A stretch of 64,000 bases of DNA from Silurus meridionalis (Eukaryota; Chordata; Actinopteri; Siluriformes; Siluridae). Positions 1-14,787 of the stretch are shown here, one piece after another. The translations under genes and the position numbers were made by a program. The stretch is from NCBI RefSeq assembly GCF_014805685.1, contig NC_060896.1:10917389-10981388 (forward strand), written 5' to 3'. The notes beneath the pieces were generated by a model that saw nothing but the letters and a program-made list of their open reading frames with translations, did no database searches and had not been told where the DNA came from. The stretch's first letter is position 1. Every line of letters begins with the position of its first letter.

Positions 1-3000
1 TTCTTTGTAAGCATGTACACCCAATGTCTTATTTGCTAGAAACACTTTTTGCATGAATATGCAAGTGCTGATGTACATCATTTCTCGGACTTTGCATTAG
101 TGTGCATGGTTTGTGGGCTGGTTTATGTATTTTAGAAATTGTTATTGTTCTGGGCTTTTCACTGACACAAGCCAAGCTGGTTAAACTGGTAGACCATGCT
201 GACAAGAAAACAGCTTCTGACTTAATGCATTTTTAGACAACAGACAGGTTGGTTTAAGAAGATAAAAACAGTACTGCACATACAGGACATTATGCTTTAT
301 TTTTAAACGTGTTATAAGCACACTTTCATTGCTTTTAATCCCCTGGTCTATGTGTACATAGGTAAAGCTGGACAAGGCAATGAGTTTCAACATATTGATC
401 ATCTGATTATATTATCAAATATTCAGCTGCTACTTCTCTAGATTAATGTATGTTGTCCAAATTCATGCTGTATGCTTTAAAATGAAAAATAAGTGACTAC
501 ATAATAAATGACTGCAGCAAAAAATAATGTCAATAAAAATGAAGCATTAGTATACACATGCTATATAATGCTTTGACTGCTTTAATAATACAAAAGTATA
601 CATAGGATTCGAACCTGGCCTGGCCAACTTCCACACCAATGGTGAAAATAGTAAACCATCTTTGGCACCACATAAATAATTTTCCAGCTTCTTAATTGAC
701 TGAATTGAATAATAATTAATGTTTGGAATTTTTTACTAATTAGTTTGTCTTCCTAAAATTTACCTTTCTGTGAGGTAAATTCAGATTCAGAAATTGTTTC
801 TCGTCAGCATGGTCTTACCCAGTTTGCCCAGCTTGGCTTGTATAATAAAAAAATCCCAGAAGACCAGCCTGTCTGGCACACCCATGGAAAGTCCCATAAA
901 TTATGTATATTAGCATGATTTTCCGCATTGTTGCCACATGATTGTATGAATGCATAATTGTGGACATTAATTTAATATAGTAATCTAAAAAGTAAGGATA
1001 TTCAAGAAAGGCAGCGTTAACAAAGATTATAAAATCGTTTTTATTTATTTCAGATTTCCCTCTGCACAAGCAGTACATTCTGATTTATTTTATTAAATGT
1101 GTGTTACATGTGCACTTACATTTCTTTTATTCTCCTGACCTATGTGTACATAAGTTAAGCTTGACAATACAAGACAATGAGTTTCAACATGCCACATAGC
1201 ATATGCATGTGACCATCCCATTATCTTAAAACATATGCAGCTGATCCTACTCTAGATCTATTTATGTACAATGTTAACAGATCATTCATGTTTGTCCAAT
1301 GTTTTGCTGTATGCTTTAAAATAAGTAGTTGGATCACTGTAGGAAAATTTTTAATTATTTTATTGCATCTTCACAATGTGTACCATTAAGAGTAAATTAG
1401 TGGAGATGGAGTCCAGTAAATATTCTAAACTAGAGCTTATTAGAAAACTAGAGTGGCTAAGTGTATACAGTGAAACCTCGATACTTGCGACCTCGATAGT
1501 TGGCGATTTTTTCATTTGGAACCGGAATAAGAGTAACTCGCGAAAAATCTGATAGTGTGCGAGAAGCCGCGGTGAGAGATTTCTAAACAGAGTTTATACT
1601 TAATGAATTACATAAAAATGTTTAAAAAAAACTATTTATTATTGTATTATCCATTTAAAGTAGTAAATAAAACATCTATGAGAAGTAATTTAAAATTTTT
1701 GAGTTGAGTTTACAGTACAGGTCATGTACAATTCCCCTTAAAAAATGAACCATCAAAAGGAGAGAGTCAAAACATTTGTTACTTGTGAGGGTTCATAGAA
1801 TTTAACCCCCACGAGTTTTAAGGTTGCACTGTAGTTTATTAATCTCAGAGTATAAAGATTGGTAATACTACAAACCCCTGAAAAATCAAGTAAGCTTCCT
1901 GTGACTTTTTTCATATTCCACAATATGTTTGAGCTTATATCTCAGAAAACAGGAGTAGGGCGAAGCTGTTTAGAGAAATTAAAAAGGCCTGAGAATTTTC
2001 TCATAGGAAACTTGCAAAAAACAAGGAAGAAAAATGCACCAGCATGACAACTTTCCCTCAAATCATTTGGGAGAACCGTAAACCACTTGAAGTTTAAAGA
2101 GTTATCAGTTACGTGAATTGGATTAGCAGGATCAGTAACTCCTCTGGAAAAAGGATAGTTTAATCACAAACAAAAGTATATTTGCAAAATACAACTTGGA
2201 AAATACTCATTATTTAAATAGGCAAATAATCACACATATTGGGTTTTAAAAATCATTTATGTGGCAACAAATAATTCCACATATATCATTTACACGGCAA
2301 CGGCTGTCACCACAGAAGTTATTGAGTGCTTTTATTTACAAGTGAAAGTGGCTAATAATAAATGTTACATTTTGATATTCTTTCCTTTTTTTTTATTTCT
2401 ACCCATAGGGTAATAGGTCCACTGTACCTTTGAGTGCATTTAAAAACACACAAATCTAAGTTAACACTTTCCTAAAAAAAATGTATTTTTTTTATACAAA
2501 CATATATAAACAATAAGCCAAAGGACACAATGTTACTTAGGAAAAGGTTTAGAGTTAAGCTCTCCTACAGTGACAGCAGCAGAGCCTGTAACACACAAAA
2601 AAAACAACGCAAAACTTCTGACGCACAGCATTCAAAACATTTCACTGTGAAATCGTCAGACCTCCATCTTCACACATTTAACTGGCAAGCAGATAATAGA
2701 TAGTAATTCAATTCAGCTGTAAACTCCCTTCCTTTGACGTACATATTATGGCAATGTGCCAAGAGGTCTGACGGAGTTTTATGCTTACTGTTTTGGTTAC
2801 TGCAAACCTTGAGCCAGAATATGTTGGAAGGGAAAGGGGTAATGCAGATATACAGTGGGATAATGAAATATTTAGTGTTGTTAAATAGCTGCTTTGACGT
2901 CAAGCAGCAGAACATAAGCATGTTAAATGCATACTCCCAGAAGATATATAGGCCACGATCCAAGATTTTTTGCAAGATGCTTGCGGAAGGGATGAATTTA

Positions 3001-3258
3001 AAGATGATTAAAAGGCACACTTAGGCTAGAGCTGCACTGTCATCACGCCACAATGATTCTGCTTGATGAGAAAGAGTCAGATTGACAGCTCTCGCAGTAG
3101 ATACCCTCTCACACACACGCTTGCTTTCTGAAACCCCTCTCAGTCCTCCACTGCCACTTGCACTCGGAGGATGAAACTGGGTGTTCCTTGGTCTTGCTGG
3201 AGGTCTTCCTTTCTTTCACACATATGCCAATGTTTTCCCCATGTCTCTATGGATATTT
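1..3258. other. rfx4 3' UTR and downstream flank, no other gene seen
   Basis: The stretch next to the rfx4 stop (about 2390-3258) is probably its 3' UTR, as the nearest minus-strand AATAAA signals are at 2393-2398 and 2331-2336. Farther left the sequence is AT-rich. It holds one Tigger-like MITE (1468-1831) and a short tRNA-arm-like scrap near 610-625. The open frames here are short, overlap on both strands and show no family resemblance. Confidence 0.6.
1468..1831. mobile_element. Tigger/pogo-like MITE, 364 bp
   Basis: The left end reads CAGTGAAACCTCGATACTTG. The right end, reverse-complemented, reads CAGTGCAACCTTAAAACTCG. A TA dinucleotide flanks both sides (1466-1467 and 1832-1833), as expected for Tc1/mariner-superfamily insertion. 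No transposase frame is inside, so it is a non-autonomous copy. Family assignment rests on the termini and TA target site only. Confidence 0.65.
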
Positions 3259-6200
3259 CTATTTGGCCCACCCTGTAGTAGCTTCTCCACTAATATAGGC
3301 AAAGCCAGGAAAGTGTTGTGCGTGCTCGTATTCAGAGTTCCTGCGCGGTGTTAAAGAGGAGTACATGTCCCCTGTAGAGGCATAGCGTGTTGAGTGCATA
3401 GGAGTGCTGGAGTAGCTGTTTGCTGAGGGAACATCTGGCCAGCGGGGGGTCATCGGAGTTGCATGCAGCCGAGGAGTACCACCCATTAGACATGGCTCCA
3501 TGCGGGACATTGGGCTGTTTAATGAGTACTAAAGAAGTGAGAGTAAAAAGAAAAGCAGTCAGGGTATGTGTGTGTGTGTGTGTGTGTGTGCTGTAGTTAT
3601 AAAAAAAAAAACACCAAAAAAATTCAAATACACACTATTACTGACTAGCCATCAGGCTTAACAATGTCTGTTATATATCTAGTGTGTGTAATGTCATAAT
3701 TATTGTAAGCATTTCCTGGTTACTGAAATGTACTATAGTTGAGTTATTTGACTGCAAAACAACTTAGACAAGTAACATTATACCTGTAGTATCACAAACC
3801 AATTCATTTTGTCACAATCAGGACTCACAAATAGGTATATAAGCTTTAAGAATGAATAAAATAGCAACACAATATTCAAACCAGTATAAAATAGAATGTA
3901 CATAAAATCTACTTAATTGAATGCTCAATTATTAATGGGCAGAGCATTTTAAATAATATTCTATAAGATTGGCCCAGATACTATTTTTGCTGCAAGGTTT
4001 ATCTTATTAATATTCTTATTTTAAGAATAAGGGAGATGTGCAGACCTGCAGTAACTACAGGGGAATAAAGTAGATCAGTCACACCATGAAGTTATGAAAA
4101 AGAGTAGTGGAAGCCAGGCTGAAAGAAGAGGTGACCATCTGTGAGCAACAGTATGGTTTCATGCCAAGGAAGAGCACCACAGACGCATTATATGCTTTAA
4201 GAATGTTGATGGAGAAGTATAGAGAAGGTGAGAAGGAATTGCATTGTGTGTTTGTAGATTTAGAGAAATCGTACGACAGGATGCCGAGAGAGGAGTTGTG
4301 GAATTGAATGAGGAAGTCGGGTGTGTCAAAGAAGTATGTGAGGGTGGTGCAGCACATGCATGAGGACAGTGTGACAGCAGTTAAGTATGCAGTAGGAATG
4401 ACAGACTGGTTCAAGGTGGAGGTTGGACTGCATCAAGAATCGGCTCTGAGCCCTTTCCTCTTTGCAGTGGTGATAAACAGGTTGACGGACGAGGTCAGAC
4501 AGGAGTCGCCATGGACTATGATGTTTGCGAATGATATTGTGATTTGTGGTGAGAGTAGGGAGCAGGTTGAGATAAGCCTGGAGAGGTGGAGGTACGGGCT
4601 GGGGAGAAGAGGAATGAAAGTCAGTAGGAGTAAGCCAGAGTACATGAAAGGGAGGGCAGTGGAATGGTGCAGTTGCAGGGAGACGAGGTGGTGAAGGTGG
4701 AGGAGTTTAAGTACTTAGGTTCAACAGTGCAAAGTAATGTAGAGTGTGTTAGTGAAGTTACAGTGAAAGGGAAAGTTTATAGGACTGTGGTGAGACCTGC
4801 GATGTTTTATGTTTTAGAGTCAGTGGCATTGAGTAAAAGACAGGAGGTGGAGCTGGAGGTAGCAGAGCTGAAGTTGTTGAGGTTTTCGTTGGGAGTGATG
4901 AGGATGGACAGGATTAGAAATGAGTTCATTAGAGGGACATCACATCTAGGTCGTTTTGGGGACAAAGTGAGAGAGGCACAATTGAGGTCATTTGAACATG
5001 TGCAGAGGAGGGACATAGGGTGTATCGGTAGAAGAATACTGAGGATGGAGCCACCAGGAAGGAGGAAAAGAGGAAGGCCAAGGAGGAGGTTTATGGATGT
5101 GGTGAAAGAAAACATATAGGTAGTTGGCGACCCCTAATGAAAGCAGTCGAAAGAAAAAGAAGAAATATTCAATTTGAGACCAACAATCATTCTGTGTAAT
5201 TAATGATATGGGGTGTTTTCATGAGAAAATAATAATGTAGCATGTCCGGCATGGGAAGGTCTTCAAGACAGACAGCTTAATGGGTTATTTTTTACTAATA
5301 TCAAAAGTAAGACAATCAGGGAGAAGAAAGTAATCTAATGATTGTTTAGATATGCTATATATGCTAACAGTGCCTTGTTTTGCAACTGAAATCAATTAAA
5401 ATGAAAAAGTAATTGCTGACACGTCACTTGTGCTTAAATATGTCAAATATATTTTGTTTAAATATGTTTCGCAACTACAGCATATCCTGAAGTGTTTTAT
5501 TTCTTACATATTGCAAAAACATTATAAGTTGGCCTAAAGGAAACACTGTGTGAGCAGGGTTTAACACTATTTAGGAACTCTACATGAAATCTTTGTTGCC
5601 ATGGGTAACTCAAGTGCTCATCAACAAAACCAAATCACACATGTCAACATGTGTGCTTCTCAAACATCCTTTTCTGTCTTCAAATAGTAAACCAGCATAG
5701 TGTTCCATTTGTGTCATCTAAATCACTTCCTACCGAGTGCATCCACTTAGACAAAGATCAGACATTGTGCCTGTTTTACACACACAGAGGAAAAGTGGAA
5801 ATAAAATTTTCTCTCCTCTCTAAATAGAAACAGTCGACAGTCAATACCATTATGAAGTGCTGCTGCATGGAAAAAGAAAGTCAGCCGGGGTCAGAGACCA
5901 AGATATGAGGCTTAGTGACCTCTTGTTCGTGCAGAGAAAAGAGGCCATTGAATAACAATATTTTAATAAAGGCGTGCTCGGCCTGGTTTGCCGCTTGCTG
6001 GCTAGGGCTCTGTGAGGAAGCTATTGAGTGTTGCGTAGAGGAGCGTTGAGTGGGGGGCTGTCAGCGCTGTGACCAGGCCACCTGTCAGTGTCTGCATCCG
6101 CTCTAGAGAGAGCGATTCACCCCCGGCTGCTTCGGCAACACTGAGCCTGGGTCAAAGATCTCTTGACAGGAAATTACCAGTACGATTATGTCTGCTTTGG

Positions 6201-9200
6201 CTTACAATATATGATGCCACCAACCTAGTGGTCTCTCTTCTTTCTGTCCCAGTGTAAGCCATTTTTAGTTTGTTTTTCAATTTTTGCATATGTACAGTAA
6301 TTCGTGGCCCATTTCTGCACGAATTAATACAAAAAATACATTTATCAGTTGTTGTTTTTTGGATGCATGTGTTTTAATGAAAGGAGTTGGAGAAAGCATA
6401 GATTTATAAGTTCATTTTAAACATTATTTCTAATCGGTTTTTTTCTCAGAAACATTCCTAAATGCAGTACCATACATTAAGCTGGAGTGAAATGACAGCA
6501 AGTTCATGCACAGGCTAAGTGATCCATTACTGTGGCCCTCTCCGCATCACACACAATTCAGCGTTTGACATGCTAATGACCACAGTGTGTCATTCACCAT
6601 TCTTATTCATATCAGCATTCCTGTCTGAGTTACAGGGCTTGTAAGATGCTATTCAACAGGCAGGACTGGAATACACTTCCATTACCCTTTCCATTTCAAT
6701 GAATGGGAATACACAACTATTGTGCAACTATTATGAAACAGTGAAAGTCATTATAGTTCACACAAAAAAATGCATATTAGACTAAACAAAGCCTGAACTC
6801 AACAGATGTTAAGACACTGCTGTTAGTAGAGAAAGCTTGTATATTGTTGGCTTTTCTGAGCTAATGGACAACAGACCTGTGCAGAGGAACGGTGGTAAGA
6901 GGAATAGTGCAGTGGGGTGGGGAGGCCTGAGTCATGGGGCAGACTCGGATACTGGCTCTGGATGGCATGATGATGCTGGTTCGTGTAGCTGCTGTAGTTG
7001 TAGCTGCCCGTGTAGCTGAGGCAAAAAGCAGGAAAAAAATTAGCTTGTAACATCAAGATTTCTAAAACCGTTTTGCTGTTTCTCTTGTGATGACTCACCC
7101 ATGCTCATCTCTGTAGGGGTAGACTTGCATCCGGTGTGCAGATGAGGTAGGTTGCACCGGGGCGCTGCTACGCATGCAAGAAAGTTGGGATCCTCCGTCG
7201 GGGGGATTGCCTCCTGACGTGGTCACTGTGTATGTAAGGGACCATGTATATGACTGAAGGGCTCCTAGTACAATACACACATATACAAAACACAGGTTTC
7301 TCCCTTGGGCCTCGTTTAAATTACATAAATGATAGAGGAAACCTTTCACATAACCAGGATTGAATGGTAATGGGATGTTTTTAACATACCTGAGGTTACA
7401 GACGTACTGCTGTATTCTGGGGACTGGGCTGATGTTGGGGTGCTTGTGGATACTGCTCCCACTGAGGGCACTGATTTTGCAGGAGAGTAGGGTTCAGGAG
7501 ATACCGAGGTGCTTTCAGATAGCATCATATCCTCACTACTGTCTGCTATAGGAAAACCAATAGAGGAAACCTCAATACATAACATACATTTACGCACTAC
7601 GTTAATACGAATACCCATACCCCAGTTCTTTCATGCAGTTGTGCAATTGGACAATCATGTGGCAGTAGTGTAATGCATAATATCATGCAGATACAGGCCC
7701 AATATCAGGATAGGGAAAGTGTTTTACTAATGGCATCGATTTTGGACAGTTTTAGAAAGTTATGATCTCCTGTGAATTTAATGCTCAACGAAAAACAAAA
7801 ACAAAACATTGAATGGCAGTTTTGTGGTGAAAATTCTTATTGTTGAAAGAAGACAAAGAGAATGGTGGGAATTATTTGAGCAAACAGGAAGGCTAAGGTA
7901 AGCCAATTCATCACTTTTTTAAACTGATCTTAGAACAAACAGCACCCCGAAATTAGAGGTAAATGGGATCCAACATCTGAAGACCATATCAGGTACCAAT
8001 CCTGTGAGTCAAGAAGGGAAATCGTAGGCTACAGTGGGGACTGACTTAATGAAACTAGACTGATGAAAATTGAAAAAACGTTACCTTGTCTATGATGTAA
8101 ATGGCTGACTAGACGATTGCATATTTGAGCAGTTGTATGGGTATTCTTAAAATATATACATAATATGCTTCAATTTGTAATCCTGTGTAATCTGTTCATT
8201 CAAACAATATCATGTGTTCCTTAACACAAAAAGAGTATTTTTTTCCCCCTTTTTTCTCCCTGATCCATCCACTGAGCAAGTACAAATAAACAACTGATAA
8301 CTGAGATATGAAGGCACTGATTTGTTCCACCACTGTGATGAACACAGTGTTAATCACTGCCATCATTTGATGACTAACACATGACAGCACTGGCTCTATA
8401 CTATATGTTATTGTTGCTATTGTTCATTTTCGGTACATTTAATTTCTACAGTTTCATCTTTGCATATCTACAATATATAGTGTGCATTTTACATTCTCTA
8501 CCATGCTTTATGTTAATATATCATGCCTATGTGCTTCTTATTAAAGATGTACTGGAATGTATGGCATAATATCTGACTGTCCATATCCTCTGACTCACCG
8601 GTAACTCCCTCTCCCTTCATGGCCCTCATCAGCTCATTGGCTTTTTCCTGGCAGTGCAGTGACTCCAGCAGGTACAGCACATAGTCATCAAACATCAGGT
8701 GAATCAGGTGGAATGAGCCTGCACATACATTACAAAAGATTATAATTTAGGATTTATACACATCTTATTGTACACTTAATGTACACTTTGTTATTTCTTA
8801 GACCCACTAATGAATACCGATTACGAACGATGATTACAGATTAGGCATAAATCACACACTTTTTAAAGTTGTTGGTGCGAACATAATGTAAAAGCCCTGC
8901 TACAATACAAAAGGGGGAGGGAAAAGTTTTAAAAGAGCACAACACAGTCCTCACATTGTACAAGTAAGTCCAGTCAGTGTGTGCATTATAAACCATGTGG
9001 CTATTCAGAGCACCAGGCACAAATACTGCCCACTCATAAAATGGGAAGCAGGAGGAAACACTTGCGGAGGGGGGTTAGCTTTTGTTAATTAGCTGTTTTG
9101 TACCGAGAGCTGCATTATCAAAACACTGCAACCAGCTGTGTCTTTGATATTCACAGACAGAGCTGTGCTGAAGAGGAGGGGGTCTTTGCCTCTTCTTATA

Positions 9201-12200
9201 GTCCTTCTTTCAGTTACTTTGCTATAGACACGAAACTGCTGTTAGCTGAGAGCTAGCACAGCAGCCATGTTGGCATGAAGCTTTAGGATTTGGACTATGA
9301 GAAATCTCTTGAGATTCATCTCAGGGAGTTTTTCTCCCTGAAAAACTTTCTGGCTTGGTCATTAAATCGAAATCTACATTTGAATTCGTTTAAAGCTGTG
9401 TAAATACATTAAAACAAAGAAAAACAGAAAATATTGTTTTAAAATTACTAGTTCACTTTTTGTTGGACTCTATATTAGAGGTGACAAATCTAAATGTAGA
9501 TTTAGATATAATGACAAGCCAGAAAAGACCGGGACAAGAAAAACTCCCTGGGATTAATCTCAAGAAAAAAACCCCCCACAAAAAAGAGCCGTGTAGAAGA
9601 TTAATGACATACAAAATTAATTGTGCTGACAGGATCATGTTCAGTATGAGTATATTGTGAATAAGAATCCTGAGACGAACACATGAAATACTGATATTTA
9701 AACATCACATCACGTAGGGGGTGGCACCCAAATGTGACTCAGCTATTGCATACTCACCAAAGCTGGGGGCGCTGTGTAGTGTCATGTCCCGGATTACTCT
9801 TGTCCCAAAACAGGACCACATGAGAAGAAACTGCTGAGCAACCTTTTTCAGGGATCCAGGTCTCTTCCCTGCCACCTAAAGGAATATTACCATGAGAAAG
9901 GTTTTGGTGGAGGCACACAAGGGCCTTAAACTCAGAGTCCACGCTGGGGTCTAACCCCACAGGAACGAAAAACATGTCAACAAGTCAACTATTTGATTTT
10001 CCCCTGGGGACACGCCTTTCCATTCAACTATTGTCTGCCGGGTAGTGGACGTTCCCAAGGCGACCAAATTTTTACAACCCTATATCTGCAATATAATGGG
10101 TGCAAAAGGGGCCATGAAGACATCATTAAGTTGGGGAATTGCAGCACAAATGGCCCAGCATAAGCATGTCATAATGGGGTTGGCATTTACATGGATGCCT
10201 CACATTTCAGGAGCACTGCTGTTAAGATGGACACATGAAGTATACTTATTTTAGGAGCAAAAGAAAAGAAAAAAGGCTAAATTTATACTGGGTTTTTTCC
10301 TTAAAATTGTAATTATATATGCAGAATTTGATATATATATAATATATAATTTGAACTGGGTAATCAGTTTATTGTAATTTGTGAATAGCTGGTGTTTCTG
10401 CTAAAAGAACAAACATAAAACTGAACTGACCCGTACAACACATCTGTCCACCATTGAGTCCAGCCACTCTATGTATGCTTCAATGGGAGACTGATCCTCC
10501 AGCAGCCGGTCAAATTCCTGATACACTAAGTAGGGAAACACAGGACAAAAAACTGAACATAAGGCAAATTTGAAATTTATCTATCAAAATTATCCATCAA
10601 TAATAATTAATGATCCATAGCAGTGCTTCCACAAATTGAACAGAAAATCTCATACATGCCCTTCCTAAAACACAAAAATCCAATAAAAAAAGAAAAACAG
10701 ATCATGTTTTTTATATCCATATCAAATTCTGTTGCGATTAATGAATTCATTACCACATTTCTGCCTTTAATGCAGTGGCAAGAGCAAATTTTTGAACTTT
10801 GATCTTATCAGTCATTTGTGGCTTGCCACTGAAATGAGTCTGAAATTCTCCCTGGGAGTTAAAGTGTGAGGGTAAGCCCGGTTAACCTCTCAGTGGCTGT
10901 TATTAAAGACTGCCCCTGATAACCGTGGGAAGGATTCAGCTCTGAAATAGCTACTCTAGCTGCTAAATGACAGACTGACACCAAACATCAAGATGTAAAT
11001 TTTGACAGCACAACACTATTACAGATACTAGCAATTCAGTGTGAATCGTAGCATCAACTTCTTTTTAGACGTTCTGTTAGTGTGTGAACATGTGAACAGA
11101 ATTTGTTAAGTCGAAGACCAATAAAAGATCTAAATATTACTTAAATAAAGAGGAATTAGCCCAAACCCTTTGTAATTAGTTTATTTTATTACCTCGCTGC
11201 TCTTTTATAATGCACACTTCATTTTTAAAGCTCTACAACCTGTTTTTACAATTTAGTTAAATAAAAGAACAAAGTTGCTCAGCTCTTTTTATTATTTTAT
11301 AAATTGTTTGACACTCACATTGGATTATAAGTCGTCTCTGATCCTCCCTCGAGTCCTCCATCGTGTAAAGTGTCTGCTTTGTGATGCTGTTTAGATCTAC
11401 ATTCCTCCAGTCTTCCAGCATCTGAAAGGTGATATCTGCACTGTGGATTACGGTCCGTGATGCCTACAAGTGCAGAAAAAAAATGCAAATACTAGGGCTG
11501 CAAATCGATTAAGATATTTAATCACGATCAATCGCATGATTTTCATGAGTTAACACGTGATCAGTAGCAACTTAATCACGCATTTGTATCTGTTCTAAAT
11601 GTACCTTAAATTAATACTTTTTAGGTTTTAATACTCTGATCAACATAGGCATAGACAAAATGGATGCTTTATGCAAATGTACATTCATTATTAGTAAAAC
11701 CAAACTCAACATAGATCATGAAGACAAATTACTCTTGTAAATGTTTTAAAGTAATTATGGTGTTTTAAATTTTGTAAATCATCAGGACCATCAAACAGAA
11801 CTTTTGCTCTTTCCATAGTTGCATCATGGTGGATTTTGGTGCTGAGACTTGGCGCATCAGTAAAACAAATATTTAATAATGAAAAACATTTTTCCAGTGA
11901 AGTTTTTTTTTTTTTTTTTTTTTAATCTGAATAAAGGAAGGACATTGTGAACAAGTGTGTGTTGGGTTGAAGGTTTTAATTTAGCCTCTTTTATATTTAT
12001 TTATTTATATCTTTAATAAAACTGGTCAAACAGAAATGCATTAATCGCATGTTAATAAAATTAGTGCTGTTCAAATTAATTTGCGTTAACGCGTTATAAA
12101 CACTATAATTTTTTAAAATCCCTAATACAAATATTTAGCTACTAGCAAGAATTTGGACTTGAAGAACACAATCATATCATCATCTTATTATTATTATTAT

Positions 12201-14754
12201 TATTATTAAAATGAACACAAATGTTAAAACTGTGTATAATAGGATACTGATAGATTTTAAATAATATCCATTTGACTGTTTGCTCCTTTTTAACTTAAGA
12301 AGATATAAAGTGATTCACTAATAATTTTCCTGTTCCATATCCTCTGATCATCAGCATATGGATCTTCTCATTAATATTTAACTCCCCCCCATTATTTACT
12401 TATACTATTAAATTATTCTTGTTTTAACTCAAAATATCCTACACCTGCTTTTTCAGATAAAGTCTGGCGATGGTTTGCTCTAAAAACTATTTATCAGTTT
12501 TGTAACAGTAACTCAAGACAAACCACGTTTCATTAAGCATCAATGTTTTATAACAAACTTATAAACTGTAGCTGTACATGTGCCAAGACTTACAAGACAA
12601 TTTATATCAGAAAATATAAAAACATAAAAGGAAAATATGTCTCACCTGACAAAGATGATTTAATGATGTTTGCCGCTTGAGGATTTGGGAGAATCTTCTT
12701 GACACTGAAAAAAATTGAACATTTCTTTTACACTGCTTTGATTTACCACAATACATAGTCAACAGCCACATTTCTAAGATGAGACTTACACTCAAACTTG
12801 ATGTTGCGCAGGTTCTCGGGTAGATCATGCAGAGCCACCCTCAACCACTCATCAAGCTGCTTAGCAAATTTCCTGATGACCTGAGTCAGGCTGCATGGCC
12901 AATTAAAACAATGATTACAAAACAGAAATACCTGAACTAATGGCACATTCTGAATATACATTTTGTGGTCATTTTGAGGAAATATTTGTAATTAAAATAC
13001 GTCTGAGTGCTCCTCATTAATAAACTAAAATCTGCTTCCTTTCTGTGCATATGTAAATTACAAGTACATTCTTATCATTTTAAAATGTGATTAACAGGAA
13101 AAGTGAGAAAAATGTATGCATTGTTTTCATTTCAAAAACCAGACGCTTCAATTACCTCTAGATTTACGATCTAATGAATTAATGGAAATTATATAAAAAA
13201 AATTCAAAGGATTATAAAGTGATTTGTAAGAATTAGAAAGTGAGTTAATTTAACTCTAAATTATCAAATGAGCTTGGCGATCATCATTCTCAAACTTCCT
13301 GCGGTAAAAGATGACATATTAAGCATGAGCCTCATAATCTATATGAGCTGTATGTGCTTTTAAACTGGTTTGAAAATAAATGTGGATTAATGAAAATATA
13401 TGAACAGAAACACACCATTATACTGTTTTCAACATTTTTAGCCAAACTGACATGACAAAAAGACCTAAGAAGCCAACTTGTGCCATAAAAAGATACAAGC
13501 AGTATCAGGACAACAAACACTCACCTATCAGGCAAGGCCTGCAGGACTGTAGGCATTAGGACTCCTGAAATGGCTTTGTATAAAATAGAGTCACACACCC
13601 CTACGATGTTTACTACAGTGGATGAGCCCAGGACAGGCAGCATGTGTGGAGGCATGCCCTGCCAAAAATGCAACAAGAAGCTCTGGACCTACACATACAC
13701 AGACACAGACACAGTAAGGAAATTATTAATACTTGAACTACACTGTGGGGACAAATTTTAAACAATTAAAGACTATAGTGAGTTCAGATGTCCAAAAGCC
13801 ATAAACCATTAATCAGTTTGTCCAATAAAAAAAAATAAAAATAAAAAAAACCCCTTCTAAATACACAATACACAAACCTCATCGAAATTGGCTCGTATGA
13901 CGGTGTCTAGTATTCTCTGGCAGTGAGTCCTATACATCATGATAAATGTCGAAACCTGGGAATAAAATTAATTATTAAATAATGACAAGGAAATAAAAAA
14001 ACTACAATAATTTCTACATTGATATCCATTCACACATACTTTCATTCCTCCTTAATACATGTTATAAACGTTCTACAAAAAGAAATTATTCAAAAACTAA
14101 ATGACACATGAAACACTTGCATCAATAATGCTGGCCACAAATTGAAGTCAAGCGCAGTGTATAAAAGAGGCTTTGGAGATCAGCAAGCCATTAAGCATTT
14201 CAAATTACAGCTCCCTTTAAAAAAAAAAAAAAAAAAAAAAAGCAGGACAGCTAGAGTCTGTACTTTGTTGTGTGTGAGATCTTATTATCTACTTGAAAGA
14301 TTAAGAGTTCGCTAGGACCCAGCATATAAATCCTCTGGGCCCTTGTTTAAATCCAGACTCAGAGAAGGTGCAGGGGGCAGATGAAAGGGGAAGCAGGAGG
14401 GGTGGCTGTATAAGAAGAGATGGGTGGTGGTGGTGGTGGTGGGGGTTAAGGCTGGCTAAAGAGGAACATAGTCACTGGGTTTTTTAGTGCTCTATTTACC
14501 TTCTGTTCTGGCAGAATGGCAGGCAGATTTAGGTCTTTGACATTTGGAAATTCTGGCAGCAGAGTGCCTAGTTTGGAGCGGGGTGAATACGCCACTGTCT
14601 GCTTGGTAACCTCTTTTTTGCCTGTCTCGTTTACCCAGGCGCCACCCTTCTTGGAGTACATCACATCGTAGTACTGTGAGCTCTCCTTCACTGCTAGGCC
14701 ATAGTAGTGGTACCTGGGAGAAAGAGAGATGAAGTGAGAGAAAGAGACAGAGAA

Positions 14755-14787
<33 letters not shown>

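Noticed and set aside
600..640. Possible tRNA T-arm (GGATTCGAACC)
   Set aside because: No A-box, acceptor stem or cloverleaf can be built; probably a SINE scrap.
2670..3024. Overlapping frames of about 100 codons on both strands
   Set aside because: Located in the probable rfx4 3' UTR, with no family match, no codon bias seen and mutual overlap.
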